Shown: positions 15,207-22,872, counted from the first letter of the stretch. The stretch: DNA of 46,333 nt from an uncultured Candidatus Saccharibacteria bacterium (GCA_947307225.1 CAMZIL010000006.1:1-46333); one strand, 5' to 3'. Made by a program: numbers and translations. The notes: generated from the letters alone by a model not told the origin.

Positions 15207-15727
15207 AAGCCAAAATGACCGCAACCGTCGACCGCTTTAAAGAGGAAATGAAGAAAGTCCGCACCGGTCGCGCACATCCAGATATGCTTGCCAACGTAAA
15301 GGCAGAAGTATATGGCCAGTATACCCCACTTAACCAGATCGCAAACATTACTGTTTCTGGCGCAACGATGCTTCTCATCACTCCATATGATATGTCCAAT
15401 ATCGACAAGATCTCTAGCGCTATTCGCGCCGATCAGGCTTTGGGCCTTAACCCATCCGATGATGGCCGTGTAATCCGCGTTCCAATTCCGCCGCTCACCG
15501 AGGAACGCCGCCGTGAAATCGTAAAGACTGCTAGCGGCAAGGTTGAAGAAGCAAAGATTTCTCTCCGCCAGGCACGCGATGACGCCCGCAAAGAGATCAA
15601 GAATCTTGAGCTACCAGACGACGCAAAGAAGCGCGCCGAAAAGGCAGTCGATGATATGATTAAGGATTTCAATTCGCAAATCGATCAGCTCTTCTCCGAA
15701 AAAGAGACAGAGATCATGAAGATCTAA
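15185..15727 (+). CDS. frr: Ribosome recycling factor
   Basis: A 180-aa RRF, the normal length for the family (about 185). It splits post-termination ribosomes together with EF-G. Conserved segments include RTGRAHPDML near residues 27-36, YGQYTPLNQIANITV near 43-57, and RVPIPPLTEERRREIVK near 97-113, followed by the long three-helix bundle. The ATG lies inside the end of parB (22-nt overlap), with a GAGGAG ribosome site upstream in the parB coding region. Fusing frr to parAB is unusual, since it commonly follows pyrH or tsf. Confidence 0.96.
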   Translation: MFDTNGVKAKMTATVDRFKEEMKKVRTGRAHPDMLANVKAEVYGQYTPLNQIANITVSGATMLLITPYDMSNIDKISSAIRADQALGLNPSDDGRVIRVPIPPLTEERRREIVKTASGKVEEAKISLRQARDDARKEIKNLELPDDAKKRAEKAVDDMIKDFNSQIDQLFSEKETEIMKI

Positions 15728-15751
15728 TAATAGCCAAAAAGGGAGGCAAAA

Positions 15752-16381
15752 ATGACTGACGAAGACAAAAGAAAAGCAAGAGACAACAATATAAAAATCG
15801 CCGTAACGGCAGTTATGAGCGTTCTCGTCTGCGCGGTATTTATTCTAGCGCTCATCAAGTTCGGTATGAACTTCCAGGAAAAGCTTGACGCTAAAGCGAA
15901 CGAAAGAAACGAAGAGGAGACGATCTCTATCATCAGTGTCGACTATGATGCGACGACCTTCAAATATACCGTCCCAGTAGACGCTACCTCTGATGACGCA
16001 GATAGCGAGTTGCCGAAGAACTACCTCTCGTCGCTCGTTAAATCGAATTACGACAAGAACTATGTCCTTATCGACAACCAAGATTTGTTAGATATTGTTC
16101 TAGACAAGCTTAAAGGCGCTTCTAGTGACAATATTAGCTACAAAGTAGACGATGGCTTCTTCAACTCCGGCTCCATCATCATGGTCACTCAGGAAAGTAT
16201 GGATTTGGCCGACTTCACGATTAGGTCTATCGTCCGTGACGAAAACTACGGTATCCAGATCGATACGATCAAGAAAACCGATAACGAAACGGTTGGTGGC
16301 CTAAAGAGAGGTCGCGCTATCTTCGTAAAGATTCGCAACATTCAGCCAGAAAGCATTCTAATCAACGTAGAAAAGGAATAA
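15752..16381 (+). CDS. Single-pass anchored protein, unknown function
   Basis: A 209-aa protein with a short basic cytoplasmic N-terminus (KRKAR), one transmembrane helix at about residues 16-37, then an acidic extracytoplasmic region with a mixed alpha/beta look. I do not recognise the domain. A GGGAGG Shine-Dalgarno lies 6 nt upstream, 24 nt after frr, so it is probably in the parA-parB-frr transcript. The next gene begins one base after its stop and encodes another anchored protein, suggesting that the two work together at the membrane. Confidence 0.75.
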   Translation: MTDEDKRKARDNNIKIAVTAVMSVLVCAVFILALIKFGMNFQEKLDAKANERNEEETISIISVDYDATTFKYTVPVDATSDDADSELPKNYLSSLVKSNYDKNYVLIDNQDLLDIVLDKLKGASSDNISYKVDDGFFNSGSIIMVTQESMDLADFTIRSIVRDENYGIQIDTIKKTDNETVGGLKRGRAIFVKIRNIQPESILINVEKE

Positions 16382-16382
16382 A

Positions 16383-16799
16383 ATGCCAAAAAAGACCAAT
16401 CTCACACCTAAACGCATCGCAATTGCAGTCGTAATTCTCGCCGTACTTGCGCTCGTTATCTATGGGATTGTCGTTGCAATTCAGCGTAGCAGTATCCCTG
16501 TATTTGATGACGGCAGCGAGCTGAGCGTAGTTTCTCTATACGTAGAGGGTGATTCAGATAGTGAATGGTACGTCACGATTGAAGATACGGCAATCGTAGA
16601 GGTCATAGACACCATCAATATCGGAAACAATACGGACGACGCCAAGCCAGAGGTCCAGTACGTGTTTAAGGGCAAGAAAGCCGGCAGAACGAACGTGACC
16701 TTCCGCTATGGCAAGTTCTCTGACGGCAAGGCAGAGCGAGAGCAAAAATACCTCATCGAGGTTAACGAAAACCTCGAAACGAGGATAACCCAGAGATAG
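16383..16799 (+). CDS. Anchored Ig-like domain protein
   Basis: A 138-aa protein with an N-terminal transmembrane anchor at about residues 11-32 and a single beta-rich extracytoplasmic domain. The pattern WYVTIEDTAIVEV, then YVFKGKKAGRTNVTFRYG, then YLIEVNEN resembles chagasin-like (I42) or bacterial Ig-like folds, in which A-G-x-T-x-(V/I)-x-F precedes a late strand. A cysteine-protease inhibitor role is conceivable but not demonstrated. It lies one base after the 15752 gene, has no clear Shine-Dalgarno of its own, and is followed at once by a strong terminator, closing the operon. Confidence 0.65.
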   Translation: MPKKTNLTPKRIAIAVVILAVLALVIYGIVVAIQRSSIPVFDDGSELSVVSLYVEGDSDSEWYVTIEDTAIVEVIDTINIGNNTDDAKPEVQYVFKGKKAGRTNVTFRYGKFSDGKAEREQKYLIEVNENLETRITQR

Positions 16800-16800
16800 A

Positions 16801-16826
16801 AAAAATGGCCTTCGGGCCATTTTTTA
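16801..16826. terminator. Bidirectional terminator
   Basis: ATGGCC/GGCCAT stem with a TTCG tetraloop, A-run before and T-run after. It serves both the parAB-frr operon and the minus-strand redox operon, whose last codons overlap the right edge. Confidence 0.9.
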
Positions 16827-17294
16827 TTTGAGCTTGATATATTCGCTTAGCCAAACCTTAAAAGCGAGCGAATCGTTATACCGCGGTTCATCCTCGTCGC
16901 TATCTGCGCGGAGCCAGGCTACGACCTCGCCCTTGATCACGATAGCTACCGAAGGTGATAGTTTAACCTTGTCGTGAAGGCTCGATTTTCTGGTTTCATT
17001 CCAGCTCAAACGGTAGTATTTGATATTCAAGTCTTCAAAGTAGTTGCTAATATCCGCTGTCTTGATGCAGCCAAGCTTATCGACGAGAATAACGAAGGAT
17101 TTCTTTTTATCGATCAGCGACTCGTATTCTTCGTGGTCGATAGACATTGATTCGCTCGTGGCGTAATACTCATCGTCGAGGCTATAGCGAACTGGGCCGG
17201 AGTTGGCGAGGATAATGAAGAGGCAAGTTAACCCGGCCGCCAAAACGGCCACAATAGAAACGGTAATGATGATTGCTCGTTTATGCTTCTTCAT
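16824..17294 (-). CDS. Membrane-anchored thioredoxin-like protein with a single Cys
   Basis: A 156-aa protein with a basic N-terminus and one transmembrane helix at about 8-30. The exported domain has the thioredoxin pattern: strand SFVILVDKLGCIKTADI with Cys76 where CxxC would begin, then YFEDLNIKYYRLSW, then LSPSVAIVIKGEVVAWLRA with Pro114 at the position of the cis-proline loop. The second catalytic cysteine is missing (GCIKT), so it is not a classical dithiol oxidoreductase; a monothiol or structural role is possible. It is the last gene of the trxA-trxB-rhodanese operon and starts at a TAATG overlap with the rhodanese-like gene. Confidence 0.65.
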   Translation of the reverse strand: MKKHKRAIIITVSIVAVLAAGLTCLFIILANSGPVRYSLDDEYYATSESMSIDHEEYESLIDKKKSFVILVDKLGCIKTADISNYFEDLNIKYYRLSWNETRKSSLHDKVKLSPSVAIVIKGEVVAWLRADSDEDEPRYNDSLAFKVWLSEYIKLK

Positions 17295-17971
17295 TACTTC
17301 TTCGTAAGTTTACTGAAGTCGATATTATGGTAAGAAATCTTCCAGAAGGAATAACTGCCATCCTCTTGCTTGATCTGCACGTTATGTTCGCCGTCATAGT
17401 ACCAATAGCCGCCGACGACATAGATTTTATTGGTATCCCAGCCGAGATCGACAAGCATGTTCTTTAACATGCCAGAGTAACCGCCGCCGCCGCACATGAG
17501 GAAGATGTTCTTATCCTTCGGGAATAGATCATTGAGAATTTGCTTGGATTCCTTGTAGTTTGCGGTATATTTACCGTCAGCGTGAGTATAGAGAGTGGCG
17601 CCGGTATATGATTGGCCAACGGCTTCAGGCAAACCCTCGACGTTTACGAGATATGGGTATGGAACGACTTCAAAGCCTTCGACGAGGCCGGATAGATAGC
17701 GGTCGCCATCGATTGCTTCGTAATTTGCTGGGTCTTCGAGCATACGGATGTCATAATAGACGCTATCCTTACGGCCGAGATACTTATCGATTGTAGATTC
17801 GTTGACGTTCTTATCGATGCCTAGCTGGCCGCGCTGGCCTTCGCTAAGCTCTGGCTTTGGAAGCTCCGGCAAACTGTTGATCTTCTTGGTCAAAAATGTG
17901 CCAAGCATTAAACCACCGACAAGCAGTAATACCACTAGTACGAAAACAAGTGTCTCTTTGCGTTTTTTCAT
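17294..17971 (-). CDS. Membrane-anchored rhodanese-like protein
   Basis: A 225-aa protein with an N-terminal membrane anchor (about residues 8-27) and an exported rhodanese-like domain. The likely active-site loop starts at Cys160 in FLMCGGGGYSGMLKNMLVDLGW, resembling C-x4-R-S-x-x-A-A but with Gly and Tyr in place of the usual Arg; KIYVVGGYWYYDG follows as in rhodaneses, and VYYDIRMLEDP near 71-81 matches the early D-x-R segment. It may carry persulfide or act as a thiol relay. It is 7 nt downstream of trxB with an AGGAGT ribosome site, and it is coupled to the thioredoxin-like gene by TAATG. Confidence 0.75.
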   Translation of the reverse strand: MKKRKETLVFVLVVLLLVGGLMLGTFLTKKINSLPELPKPELSEGQRGQLGIDKNVNESTIDKYLGRKDSVYYDIRMLEDPANYEAIDGDRYLSGLVEGFEVVPYPYLVNVEGLPEAVGQSYTGATLYTHADGKYTANYKESKQILNDLFPKDKNIFLMCGGGGYSGMLKNMLVDLGWDTNKIYVVGGYWYYDGEHNVQIKQEDGSYSFWKISYHNIDFSKLTKK

Positions 17972-17978
17972 AATACTC

Positions 17979-18878
17979 CTATGATTTATTTAGTAATTTA
18001 ACTACCTCATGTACGGCAACGGCGCCATCGGACGTGGCGGTGACGAGCTGGCGAACTTCCTTATAGCGGCAATCGCCCGCGACGAATATTCCAGGAATAT
18101 TTGTATGGCAGTACTCGCCGTCAATATAGCCTTCACGTAGAGTAATCTTGTTGGCGAATGCGTCAGTTGCTGGAGTGCGACCAATAGCGATAAATAGTGC
18201 TGCAACCTCGAGCTCGGATTTATTGCCGTCATTATCCGTCACCTCGATAGAATTGAGGGTTTTATCATAATTTAATTTCGTAACGTTGGAATTAAGAACT
18301 AACTCGACATTTGGCTGAGCCTTCAGCTTTTCGACAGTCTCGGCGTCGCCGCGGAAGCTATCGCGACGATGAATGAGATATACCTTCTCGGCAATATTAG
18401 ATAGGAATAAAGCATCGTCTAGGGCAGTATTACCGCCGCCAGTAACGGCTACGACGCGGCCACGATAGAACGAACCGTCACAAGTTGCACAATATGAAAC
18501 GCCATGGCCGACGAGATGCGACTCGCCTTCGAGGCCAAGTTTACGTGGCTTTGTGCCAGTGGCGATAATGATAGATTTCGTAGCATAGGTGTTGCTATCG
18601 GTAATAACATCCTTTTCGACGCCGCGGTCGTTGATGTCAGTCACTTCTTCGAAGTTGATGTCTGCGCCGAGCTCTCTAGCCTGAGATTCGAGGCGGCTAG
18701 CAAAATCTAAGCCGGAAATATGCATGGCGGCAGGGTAGTTTTCGATATCAGGAGTAATAATAATCTGGCCACCGCAAGCAGTTGCTTCCAAAACCAAGGT
18801 CTTTAGATTTGCGCGTCGGGCGTAGATTGCGGCCGTCAAGCCGGCTGGACCGCCGCCGATGATAATTACGTCGTACAT
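17979..18878 (-). CDS. trxB: Thioredoxin-disulfide reductase
   Basis: A 299-aa low-molecular-weight flavoprotein that transfers electrons from NADPH through FAD to thioredoxin. FAD-binding GGGPAG is at residues 8-13, the redox-active CATC is at 130-133 followed by DG, the NADPH domain contains GGGNTALDDAL at 147-157 and HRRDSFR near 174-180, and GIFVAGDCR marks the C-terminal FAD contact. GGGNTA with DD replaces the more usual GGGDSAxEE, a mild change. It starts at a one-base overlap with trxA and has AGGAGTAAAATA just upstream. It heads a redox set with two anchored partners, so it may supply reducing power across the membrane indirectly. Confidence 0.95.
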   Translation of the reverse strand: MYDVIIIGGGPAGLTAAIYARRANLKTLVLEATACGGQIIITPDIENYPAAMHISGLDFASRLESQARELGADINFEEVTDINDRGVEKDVITDSNTYATKSIIIATGTKPRKLGLEGESHLVGHGVSYCATCDGSFYRGRVVAVTGGGNTALDDALFLSNIAEKVYLIHRRDSFRGDAETVEKLKAQPNVELVLNSNVTKLNYDKTLNSIEVTDNDGNKSELEVAALFIAIGRTPATDAFANKITLREGYIDGEYCHTNIPGIFVAGDCRYKEVRQLVTATSDGAVAVHEVVKLLNKS

Positions 18879-19189
18879 TATTTTACTCCTAGCATTTTTT
18901 CAATGCGTTTACGAGGCTGTAGACCAATGCGGCGGTCTACTTCTTCGCCGTTCTTAAATGCGATTAAACATGGAATCGAACTAACGCCATAAGAGGCGGA
19001 AAGGGCCGGCTCAGCGTCTACGTCGACGCTAATGATCTTGTATTCATCGCTCTCGGACATCTCTTCGAGCAGCGGTTCTAGTGCGCGGCAAGGCGGGCAC
19101 CAAGTCGCATTAAAATCGACGAGCACGGGTTTATCGGATCGGATAACCTCGGAATCGAAATTTTCGCTCGTTCCCTCAATAATACTCAT
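18878..19189 (-). CDS. trxA: Thioredoxin with CPPC active site
   Basis: A 103-aa thioredoxin of normal length. The active site is WCPPC with Cys31 and Cys34; the usual thioredoxin motif is WCGPC, and CPPC is uncommon and expected to alter redox potential. The cis-proline loop is SIPCL with Pro73 and an extra Cys at 74, where most thioredoxins have TPT. It has no signal peptide, so it is cytoplasmic. It is the first gene of a four-gene minus-strand redox operon, with a TATAAT at 19212-19207 and an AAAGGAG ribosome site 5 nt upstream of the ATG. Confidence 0.93.
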   Translation of the reverse strand: MSIIEGTSENFDSEVIRSDKPVLVDFNATWCPPCRALEPLLEEMSESDEYKIISVDVDAEPALSASYGVSSIPCLIAFKNGEEVDRRIGLQPRKRIEKMLGVK

Positions 19190-19206
19190 GTTTACTCCTT
19201 TTACTC

Positions 19207-19212
19207 ATTATA
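19207..19212 (-). promoter_or_regulatory. -10 element of the trxA redox operon
   Basis: TGTTATAAT on the minus strand, with predicted start near 19200 and an 11-nt leader containing AAAGGAG. No consensus -35 is visible. Confidence 0.6.
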
Positions 19213-19250
19213 ACAGCTAGTGGCTTATTGCGCGAAAATAACTTTTGTGA

Positions 19251-19256
19251 TAAAAT
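19251..19256 (+). promoter_or_regulatory. -10 element of rpmG, near-leaderless
   Basis: TAAAAT ends 9 nt before the ATG at 19266, predicting a leader of about three bases. It is divergent from the trxA promoter. Confidence 0.5.
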
Positions 19257-19265
19257 ATACGCAAT

Positions 19266-19475
19266 ATGGCAAAGAAAAGTAATACCAAGCGCAAGCTTGT
19301 CGGTTTAGTTTCTGAGGAATCTGGCATTCGTCTTTACTATACTAAGAAGAACACCATGAACACTCCTGACAAACTCAGCCTTCGCAAGTACGATCCAGTA
19401 CTCCGCAAGCACGTTGTCTTCACCGAGACCAAAAAGAACCTCGGCCGCAACGAAGTCAAGGAAAAGAAACGCTAA
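19266..19475 (+). CDS. rpmG: Ribosomal protein bL33
   Basis: A 69-aa basic protein of the large subunit. The conserved core [20 protein letters not shown] and [21 protein letters not shown] matches bL33. No cysteine is present, so this is the zinc-free (C-minus) form like that of E. coli. A short Lys-rich C-terminal extension (NEVKEKKR) adds about 10 residues. It is monocistronic, between a near-leaderless -10 and a terminator. Confidence 0.93.
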   Translation: MAKKSNTKRKLVGLVSEESGIRLYYTKKNTMNTPDKLSLRKYDPVLRKHVVFTETKKNLGRNEVKEKKR

Positions 19476-19508
19476 ATACGCACTCCGCCTCGCGGGGGCG
19501 TATTTTTT
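19475..19508 (+). terminator. Terminator of rpmG
   Basis: AATACGC/GCGTATT outer stem, with an inner GC-rich part, followed by a T-run. Confidence 0.85.
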
Positions 19509-19534
19509 TGTCTCAAAAACAAAGATGCTTATGA

Positions 19535-19540
19535 TAAAAT
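19535..19540 (+). promoter_or_regulatory. -10 element of the 19547 gene, leaderless arrangement
   Basis: TAAAAT ends exactly 6 nt before the ATG at 19547. Confidence 0.6.
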
Positions 19541-19546
19541 AAATTC

Positions 19547-20551
19547 ATGAGTGGAGAAGAAAAGTTCAAGCGTAGCGAAATTGGCCACGACGCTAATGAC
19601 TTGCATAAAAATGGCGGGCTAAGCTCTCTAGAAGGGCATACAGAACGTGAAGACCTCGAGAATGCTATCGAGGCGCTCAGCGATTCAGAAGAAACCGAAA
19701 ACCTTCAAGATATCGTGAAGGATATCAAAGAGGATAAGGCGGAAGAAGCTAAAGAAGCTGAGCCTGAGAAAAAGATCGATATTGAGACTGAGGCTAAGAT
19801 TGAAGAGGCTCTCATGGAAGAGGAATCTGTAAAGCCTGAGCCGAAAGATGGCTGGAAGGCTAAGAAAGAGAATTTGCGCTATATGACTGTAGAGGAAATT
19901 GTTGATCCAAAAGCAAAAAAGAGTAATCTTGGCTGGAAAATTGCAGCCTTTCTATTCTTGGCTCTCGCCATTCTTGGCTGTGGCGCATCTGCGTACATAT
20001 TATTTAATAATGGCAAGACCGAATTCTTGGGCCGCGTTATTACTTCGACCAGTAAAGAAGAGAAGGCTAGAAGCGGCATAGTAAACCCAGCAACTGGTGA
20101 AATTGAAGAAATCAATGCTGGCAGTGGTCGCTATATTTTCCTCGACGGCTATGATTTAGTGCTCAAGGTCCCTGACACGCTTAGCAACATTAGCTATCGC
20201 TACGATAGATTCAACGTTAGCCAAGATAAAAACAGCACATTTACTGGCAACTATAGCACCCTCGCCTTTACTGCGACCACGAAAAAGGAAGGCGCCCAGG
20301 CACTACCTAGCTTTATATGGCAAGATACTGATGATTTCGAGCCGCTCGTATATGTCACTATCGCAATCTGCCCAACGACGGAGGTCATTGGCCCATCTCT
20401 AGTAATGAAGACCGATGACAATCATTGTATCTACGTGGAAACTGCGCAAGCTGGTCTTGGCACGGCCGATGATTATGAATGGGAAACGGAGACTGTTACC
20501 GAAATTCAAAAGTGGCTTAACAACAAAGATAGCTACATTAAAACTAAATAA
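19547..20551 (+). CDS. Single-pass membrane protein with acidic cytoplasmic domain
   Basis: A 334-aa protein. Residues 1-127 form a very acidic, low-complexity Glu/Lys-rich cytoplasmic region, one transmembrane helix lies at about 130-153 (WKIAAFLFLALAILGCGAS), and about 180 residues are exported with a beta-rich composition. A GRYIFLDGYDLVLKVPDTL segment opens the exported domain. I do not recognise the family. The inverted layout, with a long cytoplasmic tail and a small outer domain, resembles signalling or anchoring proteins. A leaderless transcript is predicted, and a bidirectional terminator follows, so it is monocistronic. Confidence 0.75.
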   Translation: MSGEEKFKRSEIGHDANDLHKNGGLSSLEGHTEREDLENAIEALSDSEETENLQDIVKDIKEDKAEEAKEAEPEKKIDIETEAKIEEALMEEESVKPEPKDGWKAKKENLRYMTVEEIVDPKAKKSNLGWKIAAFLFLALAILGCGASAYILFNNGKTEFLGRVITSTSKEEKARSGIVNPATGEIEEINAGSGRYIFLDGYDLVLKVPDTLSNISYRYDRFNVSQDKNSTFTGNYSTLAFTATTKKEGAQALPSFIWQDTDDFEPLVYVTIAICPTTEVIGPSLVMKTDDNHCIYVETAQAGLGTADDYEWETETVTEIQKWLNNKDSYIKTK

Positions 20552-20561
20552 TCGAAGCAAT

Positions 20562-20592
20562 AAAAAAGTTCCGGACAAACCGGAACTTTTTT
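20562..20592. terminator. Bidirectional terminator, 19547 gene and rplA
   Basis: AAAAAGTTCCGG/CCGGAACTTTTT around an ACAAA loop, with A- and T-runs on either side. Confidence 0.92.
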
Positions 20593-20603
20593 GATGTCTC
20601 TAA

Positions 20604-21509
20604 TTAGTTGTAGAGATTCTCGACCTGGATGCTTGGGCCCATCGTGGTGGAGATGAAGACGGACTTTACGTACTGACCCTTGATGGATGCAGGCTTCTGG
20701 CTCTTCAAGCTATCAATGAAAGCATTGACATTCTGCGCAATCTTATCGGCGCCGAAGGAAACTTTACCAAGACCAACGTGAACGATGGCTTGCTTGTCAA
20801 CGCGGTACTCAATCTTACCGGCCTTAGCTTCTTTGACGGCCTTCTCGATATCAGTAGTAACAGTGCCAGCCTTTGGATTTGGCATAAGGCCCTTAGGACC
20901 AAGGAGGCGAGCGTACTTACCGAGCTTTGGCATGTACTGTGGAGTAGAAATAAGAACGTCGAAGTCGAGCTGGCTCTTATCGAGGCGCTTTGCGAATTCT
21001 TCATCCTCAGCGATATCTGCACCGGCTGCCTTTGCTGCCTTTGCGACATCGAGCGGAGCGAAGACGGCTACGCGAACGGTCTTACCGGTACCAGCGGGTA
21101 GGGTAACAGTTGCGCGGATGTTCTGGTCTGCCTGGCGTGGATCAACACCGAGACGGAAATGCATCTCAACGGTTGCATCGAACTTAACTGGGCTAGTTTC
21201 GATAGCAAGCTTGATAGCATCAGTAAGGCTATAAACCTTGCCTTTCTCAAGCTTTTCGACTGCCTTGCGGTAGTTTTTACCACGGCGTTCTAGACGAGAG
21301 CGAGTAACTGGCTTTGGACCAGTCTTTTTCTCTGGCTCAGCAGCAGCCTCGGCCTTGCGAGCTTGGCGCTCTTCCTCGGCCTTAACCTCTTCTACGTGTT
21401 TCTTTGATTTCTTACCAGCTTTAGCAAATTTTTCTTCTTCGACAGCTGGAGTTTCTTCGACTACTGCTTCGACAGGAGTCTCAAGATCTTTGGCTTTCTT
21501 TTCTGCCAT
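20604..21509 (-). CDS. rplA: Ribosomal protein uL1 with N-terminal extension
   Basis: A 301-aa protein. The L1 fold covers about residues 70-301, with the family signature near 195-219 ([19 protein letters not shown] then KAGTVT). The first ~70 residues are an added Glu/Ala/Lys-rich, probably disordered extension not present in typical L1 (about 230 aa). L1 forms the ribosome stalk that moves E-site tRNA and in many bacteria represses its own operon. Here it is separated from rplK by an orphan gene and has its own promoter at 21598-21570. The ATG at 21509 is preceded by GAAAGGAATT. Confidence 0.95.
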   Translation of the reverse strand: MAEKKAKDLETPVEAVVEETPAVEEEKFAKAGKKSKKHVEEVKAEEERQARKAEAAAEPEKKTGPKPVTRSRLERRGKNYRKAVEKLEKGKVYSLTDAIKLAIETSPVKFDATVEMHFRLGVDPRQADQNIRATVTLPAGTGKTVRVAVFAPLDVAKAAKAAGADIAEDEEFAKRLDKSQLDFDVLISTPQYMPKLGKYARLLGPKGLMPNPKAGTVTTDIEKAVKEAKAGKIEYRVDKQAIVHVGLGKVSFGADKIAQNVNAFIDSLKSQKPASIKGQYVKSVFISTTMGPSIQVENLYN

Positions 21510-21569
21510 TTGAATTCCTTTCGCGGTACAAACGAGTTTCCTCTCCCGACCATTAAATTAACTTCATAA

Positions 21570-21598
21570 AGTATAACAAAAAGCACCTCTGTAGTCAA
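21570..21598 (-). promoter_or_regulatory. rplA promoter nested in the upstream terminator
   Basis: On the minus strand TTGACT (21598-21593), 17 bp, TATACT (21575-21570). The -35 box lies inside the loop of the terminator hairpin at 21582-21606, and the spacer contains its 3' arm and T-tract. Confidence 0.75.
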
Positions 21599-21606
21599 GA
21601 GGTGCT
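21576..21606 (-). terminator. Terminator of the 21617 gene
   Basis: AGCACCTC/GAGGTGCT 8-bp stem with a 9-nt loop, followed on the minus strand by TTTTTGTT. The loop contains the -35 box of rplA. Confidence 0.85.
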
Positions 21607-21616
21607 TCCCGCAAAA

Positions 21617-22264
21617 TTATTCTTCTTTATACTCGCCGTCTTTGATGGCGTCTGCTGCGGTTACTAGTTCGATTTCGTCTTCAGCCTCGGAGTCATCGTC
21701 TTCCTCGAGGTCATTGTAGTGGACGCAGTAAGCATCGCCGCCAGCTGATGTCTTGTAGCCGGAGAAGACTTCTAACTCGGTCTTTGAGATATTAAGACAG
21801 GTGTTATTGGCGCCTTCAATATTATCTCTGCTAGTAATGAGATTGGCTTTCTTCCAGCTTCCGTTTGGTAGAGGGCGGATAGCAAACTTAACGGCGTTAC
21901 CATTCTTGATCTCGCCAATCATGTAGGTACCGTCCGCGTTGGTTTTGATCGAAAGAATAGAGCCATAATTAAAGCCGGCCGCACCGACGAGCTTGCCGAT
22001 ATCGACATTAAAGTTCTTGAGCGCAAGGCTGTCTTCTGGCTCGCTAGAGCCACTTTGAGAGCTGCCATTGCTGTTAGATTGGCCGTTAGGTACGTCTACG
22101 CCGCCGTTGCCTTCCGTGCCGCCTTTGGTGATCGAAATAATAAAGAAAATGATCGTCGTAACGAAGAAAATGCCACAGAGGATCTTCCAGATTAACCCAG
22201 AATCGGCGCGCTGCGGCTTCTTTGGTGGCAAATCGTCAGGTGATTGAATAATAACTTCTTCCAT
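21617..22264 (-). CDS. Single-pass anchored protein between rplK and rplA
   Basis: A 215-aa protein with a short cytoplasmic part, one transmembrane helix at about residues 24-46, a Gly/Ser/Asn-rich linker (about 48-78) and an exported domain of about 100 residues with two Cys (CLNISK and YCVHY) that could pair, then a strongly acidic tail (DLEEDDDSEAEDE). No family is recognised. It interrupts the normally adjacent rplK-rplA pair, with its own extended -10 (TGCTATCAT) and its own terminator. The ATG is preceded by AGGAGAACTT. Confidence 0.72.
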   Translation of the reverse strand: MEEVIIQSPDDLPPKKPQRADSGLIWKILCGIFFVTTIIFFIISITKGGTEGNGGVDVPNGQSNSNGSSQSGSSEPEDSLALKNFNVDIGKLVGAAGFNYGSILSIKTNADGTYMIGEIKNGNAVKFAIRPLPNGSWKKANLITSRDNIEGANNTCLNISKTELEVFSGYKTSAGGDAYCVHYNDLEEDDDSEAEDEIELVTAADAIKDGEYKEE

Positions 22265-22289
22265 AAGTTCTCCTATAAACCTTACGTTT

Positions 22290-22295
22290 ATGATA
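22290..22295 (-). promoter_or_regulatory. Extended -10 of the 21617 gene, fused to the rplK terminator
   Basis: TTTTTGTGCTATCAT on the minus strand: the T-tract of the rplK terminator runs straight into a TGn-extended -10 (TATCAT). No good -35 was identified. Confidence 0.5.
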
Positions 22296-22298
22296 GCA

Positions 22299-22330
22299 CA
22301 AAAAGAGCTCCATATTCCGGAGCTCTTTTA
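22299..22330 (-). terminator. Terminator of rplK
   Basis: GAGCTCC/GGAGCTC stem, loop of 7, flanked by A- and T-runs. Confidence 0.88.
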
Positions 22331-22334
22331 AGAA

Positions 22335-22760
22335 TTAACCTTCGACTTCAACGCCCATAGAGCGAGCGGTGCCAGCAATAATCTTGCAAGCGCCAGCTTC
22401 GTCAACGGCGTTAAGCTGGTCTTTCTTGACCGCGGCGATTTCCTTAATCTGATCCATCGTGATTTTGCCGACTTTCTCAGTATTAGGGCGACCGCTACCT
22501 TTTTCGAGTTTGATCTTTTCGCGGATCAAATCGTCAACAGGCTGGCCAAGGCATTTCCAATCAAAGGTATGATCTTCGTATACGGCGATATGAACGATAA
22601 CGTTCTTGCCCATATATTCTTTGGTAGCCTCGTTGAATGGGTTGATGAAGTCCATCATGTTTAGACCCCACTGACCAAGGGTGCTACCTACTGGAGGCCC
22701 AGCCGTCGCTTTGCCGCCAGGGATACGCAACTTCAAGTTGCCGATAACCTTTTTTGCCAT
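22335..22760 (-). CDS. rplK: Ribosomal protein uL11
   Basis: A 141-aa protein of standard length. The N-terminal domain contains PGGKATAGPPVGSTLGQWG, close to the invariant P-A-x-P-A-x-P-x-G-x-A-L-G-x-x-G signature, and the C-terminal RNA-binding domain ends with KIIAGTARSMGVEVEG. L11 binds the GTPase-associated region of 23S rRNA. It has its own promoter (TTGCAA, 17 bp, TATAAT) and a structured leader of about 70 nt, and its own terminator, so it is expressed separately from secE-nusG and rplA. An AAAGGA site lies upstream of the ATG. Confidence 0.97.
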   Translation of the reverse strand: MAKKVIGNLKLRIPGGKATAGPPVGSTLGQWGLNMMDFINPFNEATKEYMGKNVIVHIAVYEDHTFDWKCLGQPVDDLIREKIKLEKGSGRPNTEKVGKITMDQIKEIAAVKKDQLNAVDEAGACKIIAGTARSMGVEVEG

Positions 22761-22778
22761 TTTGTTAATTGTCCTTTT

Positions 22779-22823
22779 GCCGGTTTTTGAAGCGCTTCAC
22801 CGGCGATTACGATTAATAATCGT
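22779..22823 (-). promoter_or_regulatory. Structured leader of rplK
   Basis: Two stems lie in the leader: a palindrome ACGATTA-T-TAATCGT (22823-22809), and GCCGGT/ACCGGC (22804-22799 with 22784-22779) enclosing GAA-GCGC-TTC and an unpaired A-run. In other bacteria L1 binds the L11 leader; whether this leader mimics the 23S site was not tested. Confidence 0.5.
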
Positions 22824-22837
22824 GCGTAACGGGGTTA

Positions 22838-22866
22838 ATTATACCGAATTTTGGCGATTTTTGCAA
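22838..22866 (-). promoter_or_regulatory. Promoter of rplK
   Basis: On the minus strand TTGCAA (22866-22861), exactly 17 bp, TATAAT (22843-22838). Confidence 0.8.
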
Positions 22867-22872
22867 GGATAA

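Noticed and set aside
22779-22823. Assigning the rplK leader as an L1-binding mRNA mimic
   Set aside because: The hairpins are real, but I could not match them to the 23S rRNA L1 site by eye, and rplA is now on another transcript.
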